Shown one piece after another: positions 45,140 to 57,539 of a stretch of DNA of 64,000 nt. The DNA lies in assembly GCA_021234535.1 (NCBI GenBank), contig CM037840.1, positions 334,909 through 398,908 on the forward strand, in the 5' to 3' direction. Each line of letters opens with the position of its first letter. Positions within the stretch are counted from its first letter, which is position 1. Made by a program: the position numbers and the translations under genes. The notes under the pieces were generated by a model that ran no database searches, was not told where the DNA came from, and saw only the letters and a list, made by a program, of their open reading frames with translations. Origin of the DNA: Stichopus chloronotus. Taxonomy: Eukaryota; Echinodermata; Holothuroidea; Aspidochirotida; Stichopodidae.

Positions 45140-46140
45140 AAATTAAAGAAATGAAAACACTGACACTGAGGCGAGATAAACATACATCCATCAATGTCAT
45201 GCTTTGTATTAATAATTGTCAATATGAACAAAAAATAATAGTAATAAGAGAGAAAGATTACACAAAGAATAAACAACAAATATGAGCAAAGAAAGTACAA
45301 CAAACACCAAAGATAACAATAAATGCGAGAGGAGCCTAAAAAGTTGCACAAAGGAATTCATTAAAGTAAATGCATACAATGAATATGAATAATGATAACA
45401 TTAAGAAGAAATATAATAACAAAAAGAATAGTAATAATAGTAATAATACCAATTAAAACAATGATAGGAATAGCAAATGCAATAACAAATATCAATTAAA
45501 GAAAATATAAAGAAGTTAAAAGTTGAAAAACAATAGAAGAAAGCAAACAGCTGAACAGCATCTAACAATGTAATACAATAAATCAGGCAACAATAAATTT
45601 GGTTATACTCATCATAAGAAAAAGACAAAAAAGATAACTTATAAACAAAGAAAAACATAATATAAAGATGAAAGCAAAAGATAATAATAAGTAAAATCGA
45701 CACTAGCCAATAACAACAATAGGTAAATTGTGTTAAATAATAAGTAAAGAACAAACATCAGCAAACAGGACAAAAAAAAAAAAGGAAAAAAAATTACACG
45801 AAGTGAAAAAAAGAAGAGAAAAACGTCCAAAGCAAAGTATGACATAGTTATGTAAACCGACACCACTAAATATCAATAATTGTGATAGCAGGTCAGCGAA
45901 AGGTTAATACAAGACCAATAACGCTAAGACATCGAGTTTCAAGAAAAACTAAAAAGTATCAGCAAAAAGTTTACGGAAATACTTTAAATCAATATAGGAA
46001 AATCAAACTAAACGATTACAAACGATTGAAAACATGTGTAACTGACGAGAAACCAATATAAAAAGCCAAGTTGTAAGATACAGCCAATACAATATTGTAG
46101 CCCGACACCAGTAAATTCGCAGAGATTATTAAATGGACCG
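45140..46140 (+). repeat. T-poor, A-rich degenerate simple repeat
   Basis: For about 1 kb the plus strand is built from AAC, AAT, AAG and ACA-type words with few T runs. The minus strand therefore shows Tyr/Phe/Leu/Ile-rich frames. No protein is supported. Confidence 0.65.
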
Positions 46141-46639
46141 TTCTACAGATTATACTTTGATCTCATTGGAAGGTTAATTAACTCGGTAAATCTTTATGAG
46201 CTATTCGTTTCCTTTTTCATATATTTCTCACACAAATCGCATTGGAGTGTAAACATATATCCCAAGATACAATAGATAGTAAACGTATAACATGATTTGT
46301 TTTCAGGGGTAATGCTTTACCGTGTTTACCTTGTAAAATGTGACCATGAGACCAACCTCTATTCGTTTTTTATACCAAAGCAAAATAATACTAATCATAT
46401 TTTTCCGATAACAAGACCGTTGGTGATGTCAAAATCTGGCGGTAAACCATAATGTCAATAATTTTTATCTGAATATGAGTGAACTGGTAAAAGCAACGTC
46501 AGATGAAGCTAAGACGGGGTCTCTGCTCGTAGAAAGGTCTAAATAGGAGGCAGAGACAAAGAAATCCGGAAGTAGTTTGAATTAAAAGTAGAAATTAATG
46601 AGGTAATTTGTAACGATTCCCGACTGTATAATTACACAG

Positions 46640-46921
46640 ATATTTGTCAATGAAGTTGTTTAACTTGGTGAACAACATAATGCAAAATTATGATGGTAAT
46701 CGTGATGATAATGATAACGATGGTGATGATGATGAAAGTGAAGATGATGATGATGCTCATTATGATCATTATTATGACGATAATAGTGATGATGATAGTG
46801 ATGATGTTGATAATGATAATCATAATGATGATGATAATGATTGTGATGATGATGATGATAATGGTGATGATGATGATGATTATGGTGATGATGCTAGTAA
46901 TGATGATGATAATGATAATCG

Positions 46922-46994
<73 letters not shown>

Positions 46995-47019
46995 AGTGAA
47001 GATGGTGATGATGATGATG

Positions 47020-47054
<35 letters not shown>

Positions 47055-47494
47055 CATTATCATGACGATAATGGTGATGATGATGATAGTGATGATGTTG
47101 ATAATGGTAAGAATAATCATGATGATGATGATCGTGATGATGATGTTGATGATAATGATGATGATGCTGATCGTGATGATAACGATGATCTTGAGGATAA
47201 TGATGGTAATAATTTTGATGATGATAATGATCGTAATGATGTTAATTATGATGGTGATGAATCGTGATGATCATAATGATGGTGACGATGGTGAGAATAA
47301 TAATGATCATAATGATGATGACAACGATAATGATGATGATGGTGATGATGATGATAATGATTATTATTATGATAGTCATGAAGATGATAATGATGATGGT
47401 GATGATGATCGTGATGATGACGATGGTGACGATAATGATCAAAGTGAAGATAATGATGAAAATGATAATGATGATGATGATGTTCGTGATGATT

Positions 47495-47525
<31 letters not shown>

Positions 47526-47554
47526 GGATGATGATGATGATGATGATGATGACG

Positions 47555-47586
<32 letters not shown>

Positions 47587-47818
47587 AACGATCGTGATGA
47601 TGTTGTTTATGATAATGATGACGATGATGATCGTGATGATGACGATGATCTTGAGGATGATGATGGTAATAATGGTGATGATGATAATGATCGTAATGGT
47701 GGTGATGATGATGACGATGATAATAATAGTGATGATGGTGATGATGATGATAATAGTGAAGATAATGATGATAATAGGAATGATTATGACGATCATGATG
47801 ATCACAAGCACGATGAAA

Positions 47819-47877
<59 letters not shown>

Positions 47878-47990
47878 CGTGGTGAAGATGATGGTGATGA
47901 TATTGATCATTGTGATGATGATAACGATGACAGTGATGATAATGATGATGATAATCTTTCCTTTTGTATTTATGCAGTCGTATGATTAAA
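46640..47990 (+). repeat. 1.3-kb (GAT)n trinucleotide repeat
   Basis: Almost continuous GATGAT with AAT, GGT, CGT and GAC variants. The long Asp-rich, Met-rich and Ile-rich frames on both strands are the translations of one triplet repeat and are not counted as genes. Confidence 0.95.
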
Positions 47991-49389
47991 GAAGAAGTTT
48001 GAAAGTTTGTAGTGTTATTTCCAATTTATTCTTGCTGTTCATTTGAACATTTTAAAATTAGCAAACAAGCACCAATTCATTTATTTAGATTCCTACATTT
48101 TCTTGTCACTTCTCTAGCAGCTTATAAGCGGAAAAATAATAGAAATAGCAACTCTTACGTCATAATTCCAATAAAAAGATTAAATTACTTGATCTTAACT
48201 TTCTTGTATATATTTCCTAGTAAAGAATACACTGTATCCTTTAATTACTTTACCCCCAATTCATAATCATGACGGCTTTCAAAGTATGTTACCACAGACT
48301 CGAAACCACCTGTATACTTCGTATACTTGTACCCTCCAATACATGTGTACAGCAACTCCGACAATCCGTCTGTTCATACCCTATATTCACATTACTTTAA
48401 TACGATAAATCCTTTTATCCAAAGGACTCTTTAAATACTATTCTGATGCACCTTATCTAAAAATGAGCATTTTACTCTCAAAATTTTCTCCTGAATTGTT
48501 GCTAAGAACCGAGACTGTATTGACTTTGAAAGATCAACGAATTTGTTTGAGAGTTGCAAGTACGTCTGTGTAAAAGTGTCCCATCATGTTTGTCATATCT
48601 ATTTACTTCTACGTATGTATAATTATTTATGTTGGTGTGTTGTTAAATGCATTTCTTCAATACCCATTTTTTTCTTTCTCTGTTATTTGTGCTTCAATAA
48701 TTTTCTCCATTGGTTGCATTTTTGTTACTGTGTAAAGTCTAATGTCTCCTCTTACCATTTCTTTTCAACTTTGCAAGTCCTAAAGCTACTATTGAAATGC
48801 TTGGTTCACAAGGTATACACAGGGATATCGCAGTACATGGACTTTATCACTTATACCATAACCAACAACTTATTATAATGAATTTTCCAAAGGAACATTA
48901 AAGCAATAGAAAAGTTAACAGAATAATTAATCTATGAATAGTTGAAAGGACACTCTGAAGAGGTAGAAGTTGGTAACAAACATCTTGCCAGTGAGCCAAA
49001 AGGATAAGTATTTTAATCCTATTGTCTTTTATTTTCCAGCAAACAGAGTATTTGTACAGTAAAGGTATAATATACTGAACTTATTTGTATACTTAAGTTG
49101 GAAAGAGGCATGCGCAACGTGTGATTTTCAAATCAGGTAGCAGCAACCGTTGTAAATTCTCTTGACAAAAGAGATTTATCATTGCCTGTTGGTGTTCGTT
49201 TCTTATCGCAAGTTTTAAATAGTAGAATTAAGGAGTTATATACTTCCTTAGACAACCAAAATGAAGGAACTGAGTGTTCGGCTTTTATCATGTGAGGGGT
49301 GTGTGGGTGTGTGGAGAACTGATGGATTTATGAATTGCGCCTTTTTACAGCAGTGGTTTAATCTCATTTAATTCCGCAAGTGCTTGTCT
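47991..49389. other. Intergenic, no gene seen
   Basis: AT-rich, with short frames only. Confidence 0.35.
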
Positions 49390-49920
49390 AATGCCACAGC
49401 CGAATGGCTAAGGCGCTCGTTCGACGATGGCATGATCCTTGGTTCGAGCCCGACACAGAATCACAGAGGTAAACGTTTACTTTTGATTTGGAAGGAAATG
49501 CTCTATGTTATCATTAAGTATTAATTAAAACTTCAAATTCACTAGCTGACGTGCTGGCCATGCGCTATAAGGGGCGGACGAAAGACTCCTGCTCTGCTGG
49601 TCATAGAAACCGTGCTAGGGTTCAAGGCACATCCGGGCTACAATGGTCCGGTGGTGGTATGGTACTTTTTGTGGCCTAGGATCCCGTGCCATGTCTCCCT
49701 TGACGTCGTAAAAGAACCCGGAAGGATGCGAGGAGGGTGGGTCAAAGGTCGACCAGAAGCGTACTAGGTGGCGTGAGGTGAATCCATGCAACTCGGCCAG
49801 AGGGTTGAAAGGCTCTTTGCGACCGGCATGTGTGCTGCCCATAGTCCACTGAACACGTGGCCCAATGAGGCGTGTTCTTCTATGTATGAACCTACGGAAG
49901 CCTGTAAGGACCATTATAGT
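49390..49920 (+). mobile_element. tRNA-derived SINE-like block
   Basis: A pol III A-box-like TGGCTAAGGCG at 49405-49415 and B-box GGTTCGAGCCC at 49441-49451 sit in a tRNA-like head (GCCGAATGGCTAAGGC resembles a Ser/Leu D-arm). The acceptor and anticodon stems do not pair, so it is not a working tRNA. A GC-richer body follows to about 49920, distinct from the AT-rich surroundings. No poly-A tail or target duplication was defined. Confidence 0.5.
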
Positions 49921-50471
49921 TTTTAGTTTTCTTTGCTGTTGTATATTCGACTGGCGCCATCAACCTATTAAATTGGGGCTGTTTACATCATGTTATAGAA
50001 TTTGTTAGAATGAAATTTCAGTACCACGCTTATGTAACATTGCCATGTTGTGATAAAACTGAATATTGAGCAAACTATGTATTACTGACCTTTTCTTCGC
50101 TTAGGATAAAAATCTGCTACGTAAATCTGTAGTTTGGCATTGGAATAAAGTTGCTAAAATATATATTAACATTTACATTCACAGAGGGCATCAGATTTTT
50201 TTTTTTTATAATTGCATTTTTTCGAGAAAAAAAATAGATGTACATGCAGTTGCATTGTGTGTATTAAATATTAAATAGCGTGTCTCATTCAGTGGTAAAT
50301 ATGTGACATTATATCAACACTTGTATTCATAACAGTAAAACATAACTCCAAATTAAAAAAAAAATATCCTTATTCCATTCACCTGTATATTGCCACAAGT
50401 TATCTATAAACTGGTAAAGCGTTTCATATACGCTCACCCATTTCATCTAATAGTATTGGTTTCAACCACAG
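49921..50471. other. Intergenic or intron, nothing recognised
   Basis: Contains a T-run near 50199-50208 and A-runs near 50228 and 50357. If 50472-50590 is a real exon, this would be intron. Confidence 0.35.
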
Positions 50472-50590
50472 GGCAGGATCCGTCTCTTTGCTCACAGCAC
50501 ATTTCATCAGTATCAGTAGGCACTACAAGTGGCAACAGCATTGGCTCTATGTTAGGTTTAGCTAATCTTTTATCGGATCAACCTGAATAG
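50472..50590 (+). CDS. Candidate terminal coding exon of an unrecognised gene
   Basis: The segment is preceded by ttggtttcaaccacag, a fair acceptor, and enters in phase 1. It reads GQDPSLCSQHISSVSV and on to a TAG at 50588, 39 residues rich in Ser and Gly, ending LANLLSDQPE. An AATAAA follows at 50600-50605, only ten bases after the stop. No domain is recognised and no upstream exon was found. The polyA hexamer is very close to the stop, so the actual cleavage site could be further on. Chance remains possible. Confidence 0.35.
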
Positions 50591-50599
50591 GATTATCTA

Positions 50600-50605
50600 A
50601 ATAAA
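50600..50605 (+). terminator. Candidate polyadenylation signal AATAAA
   Basis: Hexamer ten bases after the stop of the candidate terminal exon at 50472-50590. Confidence 0.3.
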
Positions 50606-52479
50606 GAGAGGAAAGAAACAACCGACTGCTGTCTGACTTTGGATATTCTACTGACCTTCATTGAATATTACGTAATAGATATGTGACTGAAGTTGCTTTA
50701 GCTCCCAAAACAGTACAAGCAGAAGTAAGAGGAATTAAGTGCAACTCTGTCATTCGTCGTAAGAGGTCCCAGAAACGTTCCATTGTTCGGTTGTCTTTCT
50801 GCTTTCATTCACTAAATACCTGAAGTATTATGAACAATCAACGTGGATGTCTTTGACATCTTCACTGCAGTCGTAACTAATAAATAGTTTTGTGGATATA
50901 TGTTCTTTCTCTGCGTGATGTGTATGATTATGTCAGTGTGTCGGTACGTGTTATAGTACAGTCACATATTGCAAACAGCTTTCTTGTAGGCTACTAATGG
51001 AACACATTGGTTCATACTGGGAAAGAAATATTCGCTTGTTACCATGGTTTTCTTTTCTTTCGGCTGGTACGGTGGTAGTTGGATCTGGTAAAGAGAAACT
51101 CAGATCCTAAAACAGGAACCGATTTACCTTTGGTAAGACACTGCACACTAATGCGGGGAGGGGTGATCACTATGATTTTCCGTAAGACTGTACACATCAC
51201 GAAGAAACTCGGATAAACTCAATAGATTTCCTTTTCCCACAAAAGGATGTGACAACATTACCCTCGATGCAATAATTTTGTGTAGTCCAATTTCCTGACC
51301 ACATTCCTTAATAGACCATGCCAAAATACAGACCAGCTAATGAAATTCTACATCATTCACTGCACTGCTTCAAAGTAATTAAATCATAGCCTGAGAGAAT
51401 ATCAAAGTTAGATAAACTGACTTTGAACGACAATTTCAGGGAAGGCAGCAATAGGCAATCAAAATAAACAAGGAAAACATGGATTTTGATCGTATTTAAT
51501 AAAATAGACCTATTCTTAATTAGTGTTTGTCAAAGTGACGAAAAAACTGACCAGATGTTGATGTTTCACTCTGAAAAGGAGAATGAGATGTATTCTCTGT
51601 AGTTTCTTTCAGTTTCCTCATTTGTCGGATATGAAATAACTTCTCTTCTTGGTGACTCTAGATTTCAATCATAGATCATTTCATGAATCATTACCATAGC
51701 ACAATGTGTCACTGAATTATGTATGACAATGGTGAATGTAAATTTCCTGTTGGACAGATAACTATGTTTATGCTTGTTAGTGTTGTTCAATACTGCAAAT
51801 ATACTTCTCAATTTTCACAATACAATAGTTAAATCCCACTTTGATGCAATGATTGTCTTGGGTGTACCCACTTCACTCCATGAACAGTTACTCACATAGA
51901 ATGTTACGTCACAATTTATATTTCCTCATTTCTTTCACATTTACAATGCACATGATACCTTCCCTTGCTTTTAGAGAAAGGACAACAGGTGTTGATGCTC
52001 AAACCAGCTATTATTTTCCTAAATTTCTAGGCTAATGGCTTGTAAAACAATTGCATAGATTTTAGACTTGCAAGAATTATTCAACCCATCTAAACTTATT
52101 AGGTCAAATACTTTCCTTAACATAAACTTTTACCTATTTAACTATTAGGCACACACTGTGAGGAGAAGAACCATGTGCAGTTGTCAGAAAATGCATGCTA
52201 TGTACCGAATGAATTGTAAAATATCCAAAACAAATACAAAAAGTTATTGTATTCATTTTTCAGAAAGTGTTTTGACTTGTAAGTCTAGCTGCGTCCAACT
52301 GTATGATGAAACCAACAGGTTTATTGTAACTTACTGTGTCATATAAGTGACGCCGGATTATGTAAATTTGCTTTTAAGCATACCATAATTACTAATGGAA
52401 AAGTAGTTCTTATTTGTTCTCTTCTTATTGGCCATCGTCAACTTCATGAATATGAATCAGTGATTGAATGACTCTCCCT
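50606..52479. other. Intergenic, no supported gene
   Basis: Short frames only, with no family resemblance. Confidence 0.35.
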
Positions 52480-52640
52480 AGTCCTCACAGAATTTCCATA
52501 ATGTGCTAAAGTCATGTCTAGAGAAGATATTTTCTTGCATGATATTAAACAAAATGTGATATCCAGATATACCATAATGGTTACGATGCGTCATCTCGAG
52601 AAGGCATAAACATGTATGATATCATGTGAGGATTGGTTGA
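52480..52640 (+). repeat. Left arm of a ~160-bp inverted repeat
   Basis: The arm contains aatgtgctaaagtcatgtct and gaaggcataaacatgtatga. Its reverse complement lies at 53730-53895 with about 1.1 kb between. Match is imperfect but continuous in order. Confidence 0.75.
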
Positions 52641-53729
52641 TGACCGCAGGTAATTCTCAATCCAAGCTGCAAGACAATGATGAAAATCAAGACTTAAATT
52701 GTGATTCATTTTCAGTTAAAATGTGCATAGATGTTGGTATACTTCTCCATATATGGTTAATATATTTTTCGTACATGTAGAATAGGTGTTTTGTTGTTTT
52801 CTAGGTTATGTGGTCTTGTCAAAGTAAGTTCCTGTATTTTTATACTGTCATGTTATTTTCATATACGCCATCATATGATATGTGATATTTATTACTTTAT
52901 ACTTTTTCTTCACTTAGACTATCCGTTAATACACTAACCGGGATTGGTGGCAGGAGATATTATCCTCAAATGCCACCCCCCCCCCCCCAGTCAAAACCTT
53001 GCCCTCACGTCTGCAAAAGGATGGAGGTACTATCATGTCCATAGTAGTATTATTACGTTTAACTGATAGGTTACCCTATTATGTACAGTCAAGTAGATTT
53101 TGGAAAAGAAAAAAAAAGAAAAAAGAAAACTCTGCAGCAAAGCCTCTGGTGTTAAATGTTGCAGTACATAGCCTACGTAGTTACAATATGTTACATTAAC
53201 AAGTGACATCCAATGATATCCCTACGAGTAAATTGTGAAGTCCATCAAGATGACTAGTTAGCCTGTTAATATAGTCACTTTCATTAAATGTCAGCAAATA
53301 TGACTTCTTCGCCATTATATATGGTATATATTGTTGTCTAAACGGTATTTTAGACGGTACTTTTTCTTCACAAAGTTGTTTCTTGTATGCTCGTACACCT
53401 GACGTTGTATCAGTGGTACCATAACAAGTTTTATTAATTAAGGATTAAGCTTTATTGCAGATTTTATACATTTTTACCTTTTACATGTGACGTCATATCC
53501 TACCAAGACTAAGCTATAAAGTATGTTATTCTCACATTTTGGTAAAGGTATTAACAATATGATTTAATAAAACTAGAAAAAAATGATGACTTTTTTCAAA
53601 CATTACCTAAGTACTGAATATCGCTTAAATTGTGATAAGAAATGGATATGAAAGTCGAAGTTGTCTCTTATTTCGGATCAACAACATTTAAAATTTCTTA
53701 GATGGCAGGATTGGAGGAAGTTTCCTGGA

Positions 53730-53895
53730 TCAGCCAATCTTCACTTGATATCATACATGTTTATGCCTTCTCGAAAGGACACACCTTAATCATCTTGATA
53801 CGACTGGATAACACGTAATGTTGTATCATGCAGAAAAGGTCTTCTCGAGACATGATTTTAGCACATTACAAAAATTCTATGAGGAATAGGTATCC
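53730..53895 (-). repeat. Right arm of the ~160-bp inverted repeat
   Basis: The partner of 52480-52640. The loop between holds a C-run near 52976-52988 and no recognisable transposase. Confidence 0.75.
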
Positions 53896-54989
53896 CGGCA
53901 TACTTACTTAAGATAAAAAAAAAAATAACCATATATATCAAGACACCCGTGGTTTTGTCTCGAAATGACTGCTTTCGACGTTTCTACAACTTTGGTAGAA
54001 GTCTGTTTAAATGTTCCTTACTCCGAGAAGATCGTTAAGTCACAAGATGTAAAGTATAGGACACTGTACAGTCTTTTCAATGTAAACGACGTAGGGATAT
54101 TCTCATACTTTAATTTGTTGAGCTCTTCAACTAAATGTTCGGCTTTTCGTTGGCAGTTTCTTCACACACGATGGACGAGTCTCTCTCAAAGTCCGAAATA
54201 CATCATCGAAGTTCGAACAAGTTCAAGAATCCAGTCAAGATTGGAATAATTCTGGCACTTTGGTTATCTACCTCATCCTTTGGTTTAGAGAAAGGGACAA
54301 ATCTTACCAAAATCTTAAATATCACTTAAATATAGAAATATCCTAAATCGACGAGAAATGCAAGACTTTATTATAATTTAACAAAGAAAGTTTAATAATG
54401 ACATATATTGACATTCTGATCAAAAAAAGGGAGAGTGGATAAGAAATACCAACATCGTTATTCCACAGATCAACATACATTTTTCAAGACTCCTCTGATT
54501 TCATTCAAAGATATTATTTCTACAACATGAAAATATGTTTATTTTACAAAGATTGCTCTTTGGCAATACACATTCATAATTTTTTTCAAGGGTCAACAAT
54601 GTAAGGGTTATTATAAAATTAACTAGTAATGGTGTCATTAACTAACGTGTAAGCATTTTGGAGGTTTGTTTCAATCACTGGGGGGGGGGGGGGGGGTTAA
54701 TCTCTAATATAGAAGTACGAGTTCAAAGTTCGAATTTGACCAAAATATGAGATTTTGATAAGATATTAACTGAGGTAAATTCAGGAATTATTTTTTCAGG
54801 ACCAAAGTCTTAACGTCATTATTAAGGAAACAAAATACATATTTCAAGGCACATCTGACTTTGAGAAAGATAATTATTTGTATCTTTTTCTACAAGGCAG
54901 AAATAGGAGATTCTTCTGTCACGTTAAAAGTAATGCATGGCACAATCTCTTACGTGCAAACTATGTTGGGGTTATTGTAATATTTTAAA
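53896..54989. other. Intergenic, no supported gene
   Basis: A 94-codon frame at 53965-54249 has no recognised domain. A G-run lies at about 54680-54697. Confidence 0.35.
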
Positions 54990-56760
54990 AATGTTCGTGA
55001 CGTAATCTTCTACGTATGAGTCATTTTATCGGTCTTCATATTATATCTTCAAATTGTTACATTGTGGTCTAAATCTTATATGTGGCAAAATTACACTCTT
55101 CAGTTTCTTCATTAATGAAAACAATGATTGACTTTTTCCTTTGCAGGTAACAGTCCGTCAGATGGAACGAACATTCATCCGTAGTCTCATAAGTTAAAAC
55201 ACCATGGACCGAAAATGTTTATTATTTTATATCGATTTTGCAATCGTTTTCCCAAATGTGTCTATTTCATAAATATATATGGTTATTTGGAATCGACCGT
55301 TCCTAGGACGAAGGCGTCCCTCGTTTGATGTAAACACTGTATATAATATCATAATTTTTATAGACTCCCCTAAATTAAGTACTTAAAAATGTAGTTGACC
55401 CCCAAAATTGTCGTTTCTCAATATTCCAGGATAACATGAAGCAGTCATAAATAATTATCAAATTGTTACATTTTGGTCTTTATTTAATATTTGTCAAAAT
55501 TACACTCTTTCATTTCTTCATAAACGAAAACAATCATTGACTTTTCACTTGCTTGTAACAATCTGTCACTTGGAACAAACAATCATCCGTAGTTTCATTA
55601 CCTAACACACCATGAACCACAAATGTCTAAAATTCCATATAGATAATATTAAAATTTACCTGTTTAATGTGATTCCTAAACTAATGAAAACAGTTTAAAA
55701 AAAAAAAAAAAAAAAGCTCTTCCTCCTAGATCTTGTTAAGTTCATGATATCGAGTAATTTCAAGGTGAATTCGACTTTTGGATAAGTATTACATTTAAAT
55801 GCTATTAATGACGTCATTTATCATTAATGAAGCCTCCGTAACCGTAATACAGTGATATCAAATAGGATTCGTCATATCTCAATGTTGACAGAAAAATCTT
55901 GAAAATGGAGCTACATAAAAAATGTAAAAGATTTTGCCAAAATATGACAATTTGATAAAGTCATAGTCTTACGATTTTGTAAATTGGGGCCAAATCTCTG
56001 ATATTTGCAATCGCTACCACCAATGTGTCTGTTTCATAAATACACATACTTATTGAAGAATCGAGCGTTCCTAGCGCTAAAACGTTCCTCTTTTGACATA
56101 AGCACTGTGTATAATGTCATAATTTTTATATTCTCCCCAGAAATAGTTGACCCCCCAAAAAATTGTCGTTTCTCAAGATTCCTCAATAAAACAAAGGAGT
56201 CATAAATTTTCATCAAATTGTTAGATTGTGTTTTTCATCTAATATTTGTCAAAATTACACTCTACATTCTTCATAAACGAAAACAAGGGTTGACTTTTCC
56301 TTTCCTTGTAAAATTCGTCATATGAAACAAACAGTCTTCCGTAGTCTCATTAGTTAACACACCATAAACCGAAAACGTCTATAATTTTATCCCGATAATA
56401 TCAAAATTAACCTGTTTAATGTTATTCCTAAACTAAGGGAAGCACTTTAAAAAAAATCACTCTTCCTTCTAGATGTTGTTAAGTTTATGATATCCAGTAA
56501 TTTTAAGGTGAATCCGACCTATGGATAAGTATGACATTTGAAAGCTATTAATGACGTCATTTATCATTGATAAAGCCTCCAATACAGTAATATATTTCAA
56601 TAGTATCGATATAAAATGATAGACGTTTTAGGTTTATTCTGTGTTAGCTAATGAGACTACGAATGATTGTTCGTTCCACTTGTCGGATTGTTACGAGCAA
56701 AGGTAAAGTCAATGATTGTTTTCGTTTGTGAAGAAATTAAAGAGTGTATATTTCTTCAAT
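54990..56760 (+). repeat. Diverged CRE monomers, with an inverted piece at 56600-56755
   Basis: Monomers in plus orientation with CREs at 55809-55816 and 56552-56559, spaced about 743 bases. A fragment at 56600-56755 is in the opposite orientation (matching 9415-9530) before plus orientation resumes. Confidence 0.75.
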
Positions 56761-57539
56761 ATACATTCTAAATCAATAAAAGACTCCTCCTAAGGCCAAA
56801 ATCGTCCTTCTTTTAAAGTGATTAAGTGTTTACTGAAAAACCAAAAAGATAAGTTTACCTTTGATCTTAACTTTTTCTTTATTTTTTAAATGTATACGCG
56901 AAGTTGTACATGAACGTACTATGTCTTTCAATAAAGAGAAATGATAGTAACTACTTCGAAAAGCAAAGGGATTGGCATACGATCAGTAAAAAACAGAAAT
57001 CATATTTGAAAATTAACGGTTCTTACTGTAACCGCCAACATAATGAATATGTAACAGTACAGGTCTCACTAGTGTATCAAAAACATACTACTAAAGTAGT
57101 GGCTCCTTGGTAGGTATCGGGCATAGTAGTATTTGGTGAAAGGAAACACAGTATTTACAAAAAAACCTACCAACTGAACACAACCTTGCCCGCGGCGTCA
57201 GTGAGCCTGAGTTGTTGACTGAATATTAAATTCTACTATACTTCCCATTGGCTTGCTCAAAGAAGCACACCTTTGATTTGAATGAAAACTGTCAACCACT
57301 ACATTATCGTTTTCTACACTTTCTGTCGTTATGTTAGAAGAATTTCAAATCATACGGGAAAATAGATCAACTGAAACCTATTTATTTTCCAAGATTGTTT
57401 GAATGGTGTAGTTAAAAGCACTTTCAAACTTTCGGAGATAAAATTTTAATGTTCTTAGTTTTAGCCTATGCACGTAATCACTTCAACAGAAACATTATTT
57501 ACAATTTCATATTTTCTATAATCTCTAAACATAAAGTAC
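56761..57539. other. Spacer between diverged monomers and the main array
   Basis: The first ~100 bases still resemble a monomer; the rest has no recognised content. Confidence 0.4.

Noticed and set aside
46640..47990. Asp-rich and Met-rich plus-strand frames (up to 431 codons) and Ile-rich minus-strand frames
   Set aside because: They are translations of one GAT triplet repeat in several frames. There is no complex sequence, splice context or start context supporting a protein.
49395..49465. Functional tRNA gene (Ser/Leu-like)
   Set aside because: The D-arm and T-loop resemble a tRNA, but the acceptor and anticodon stems do not pair and no proper anticodon loop forms.
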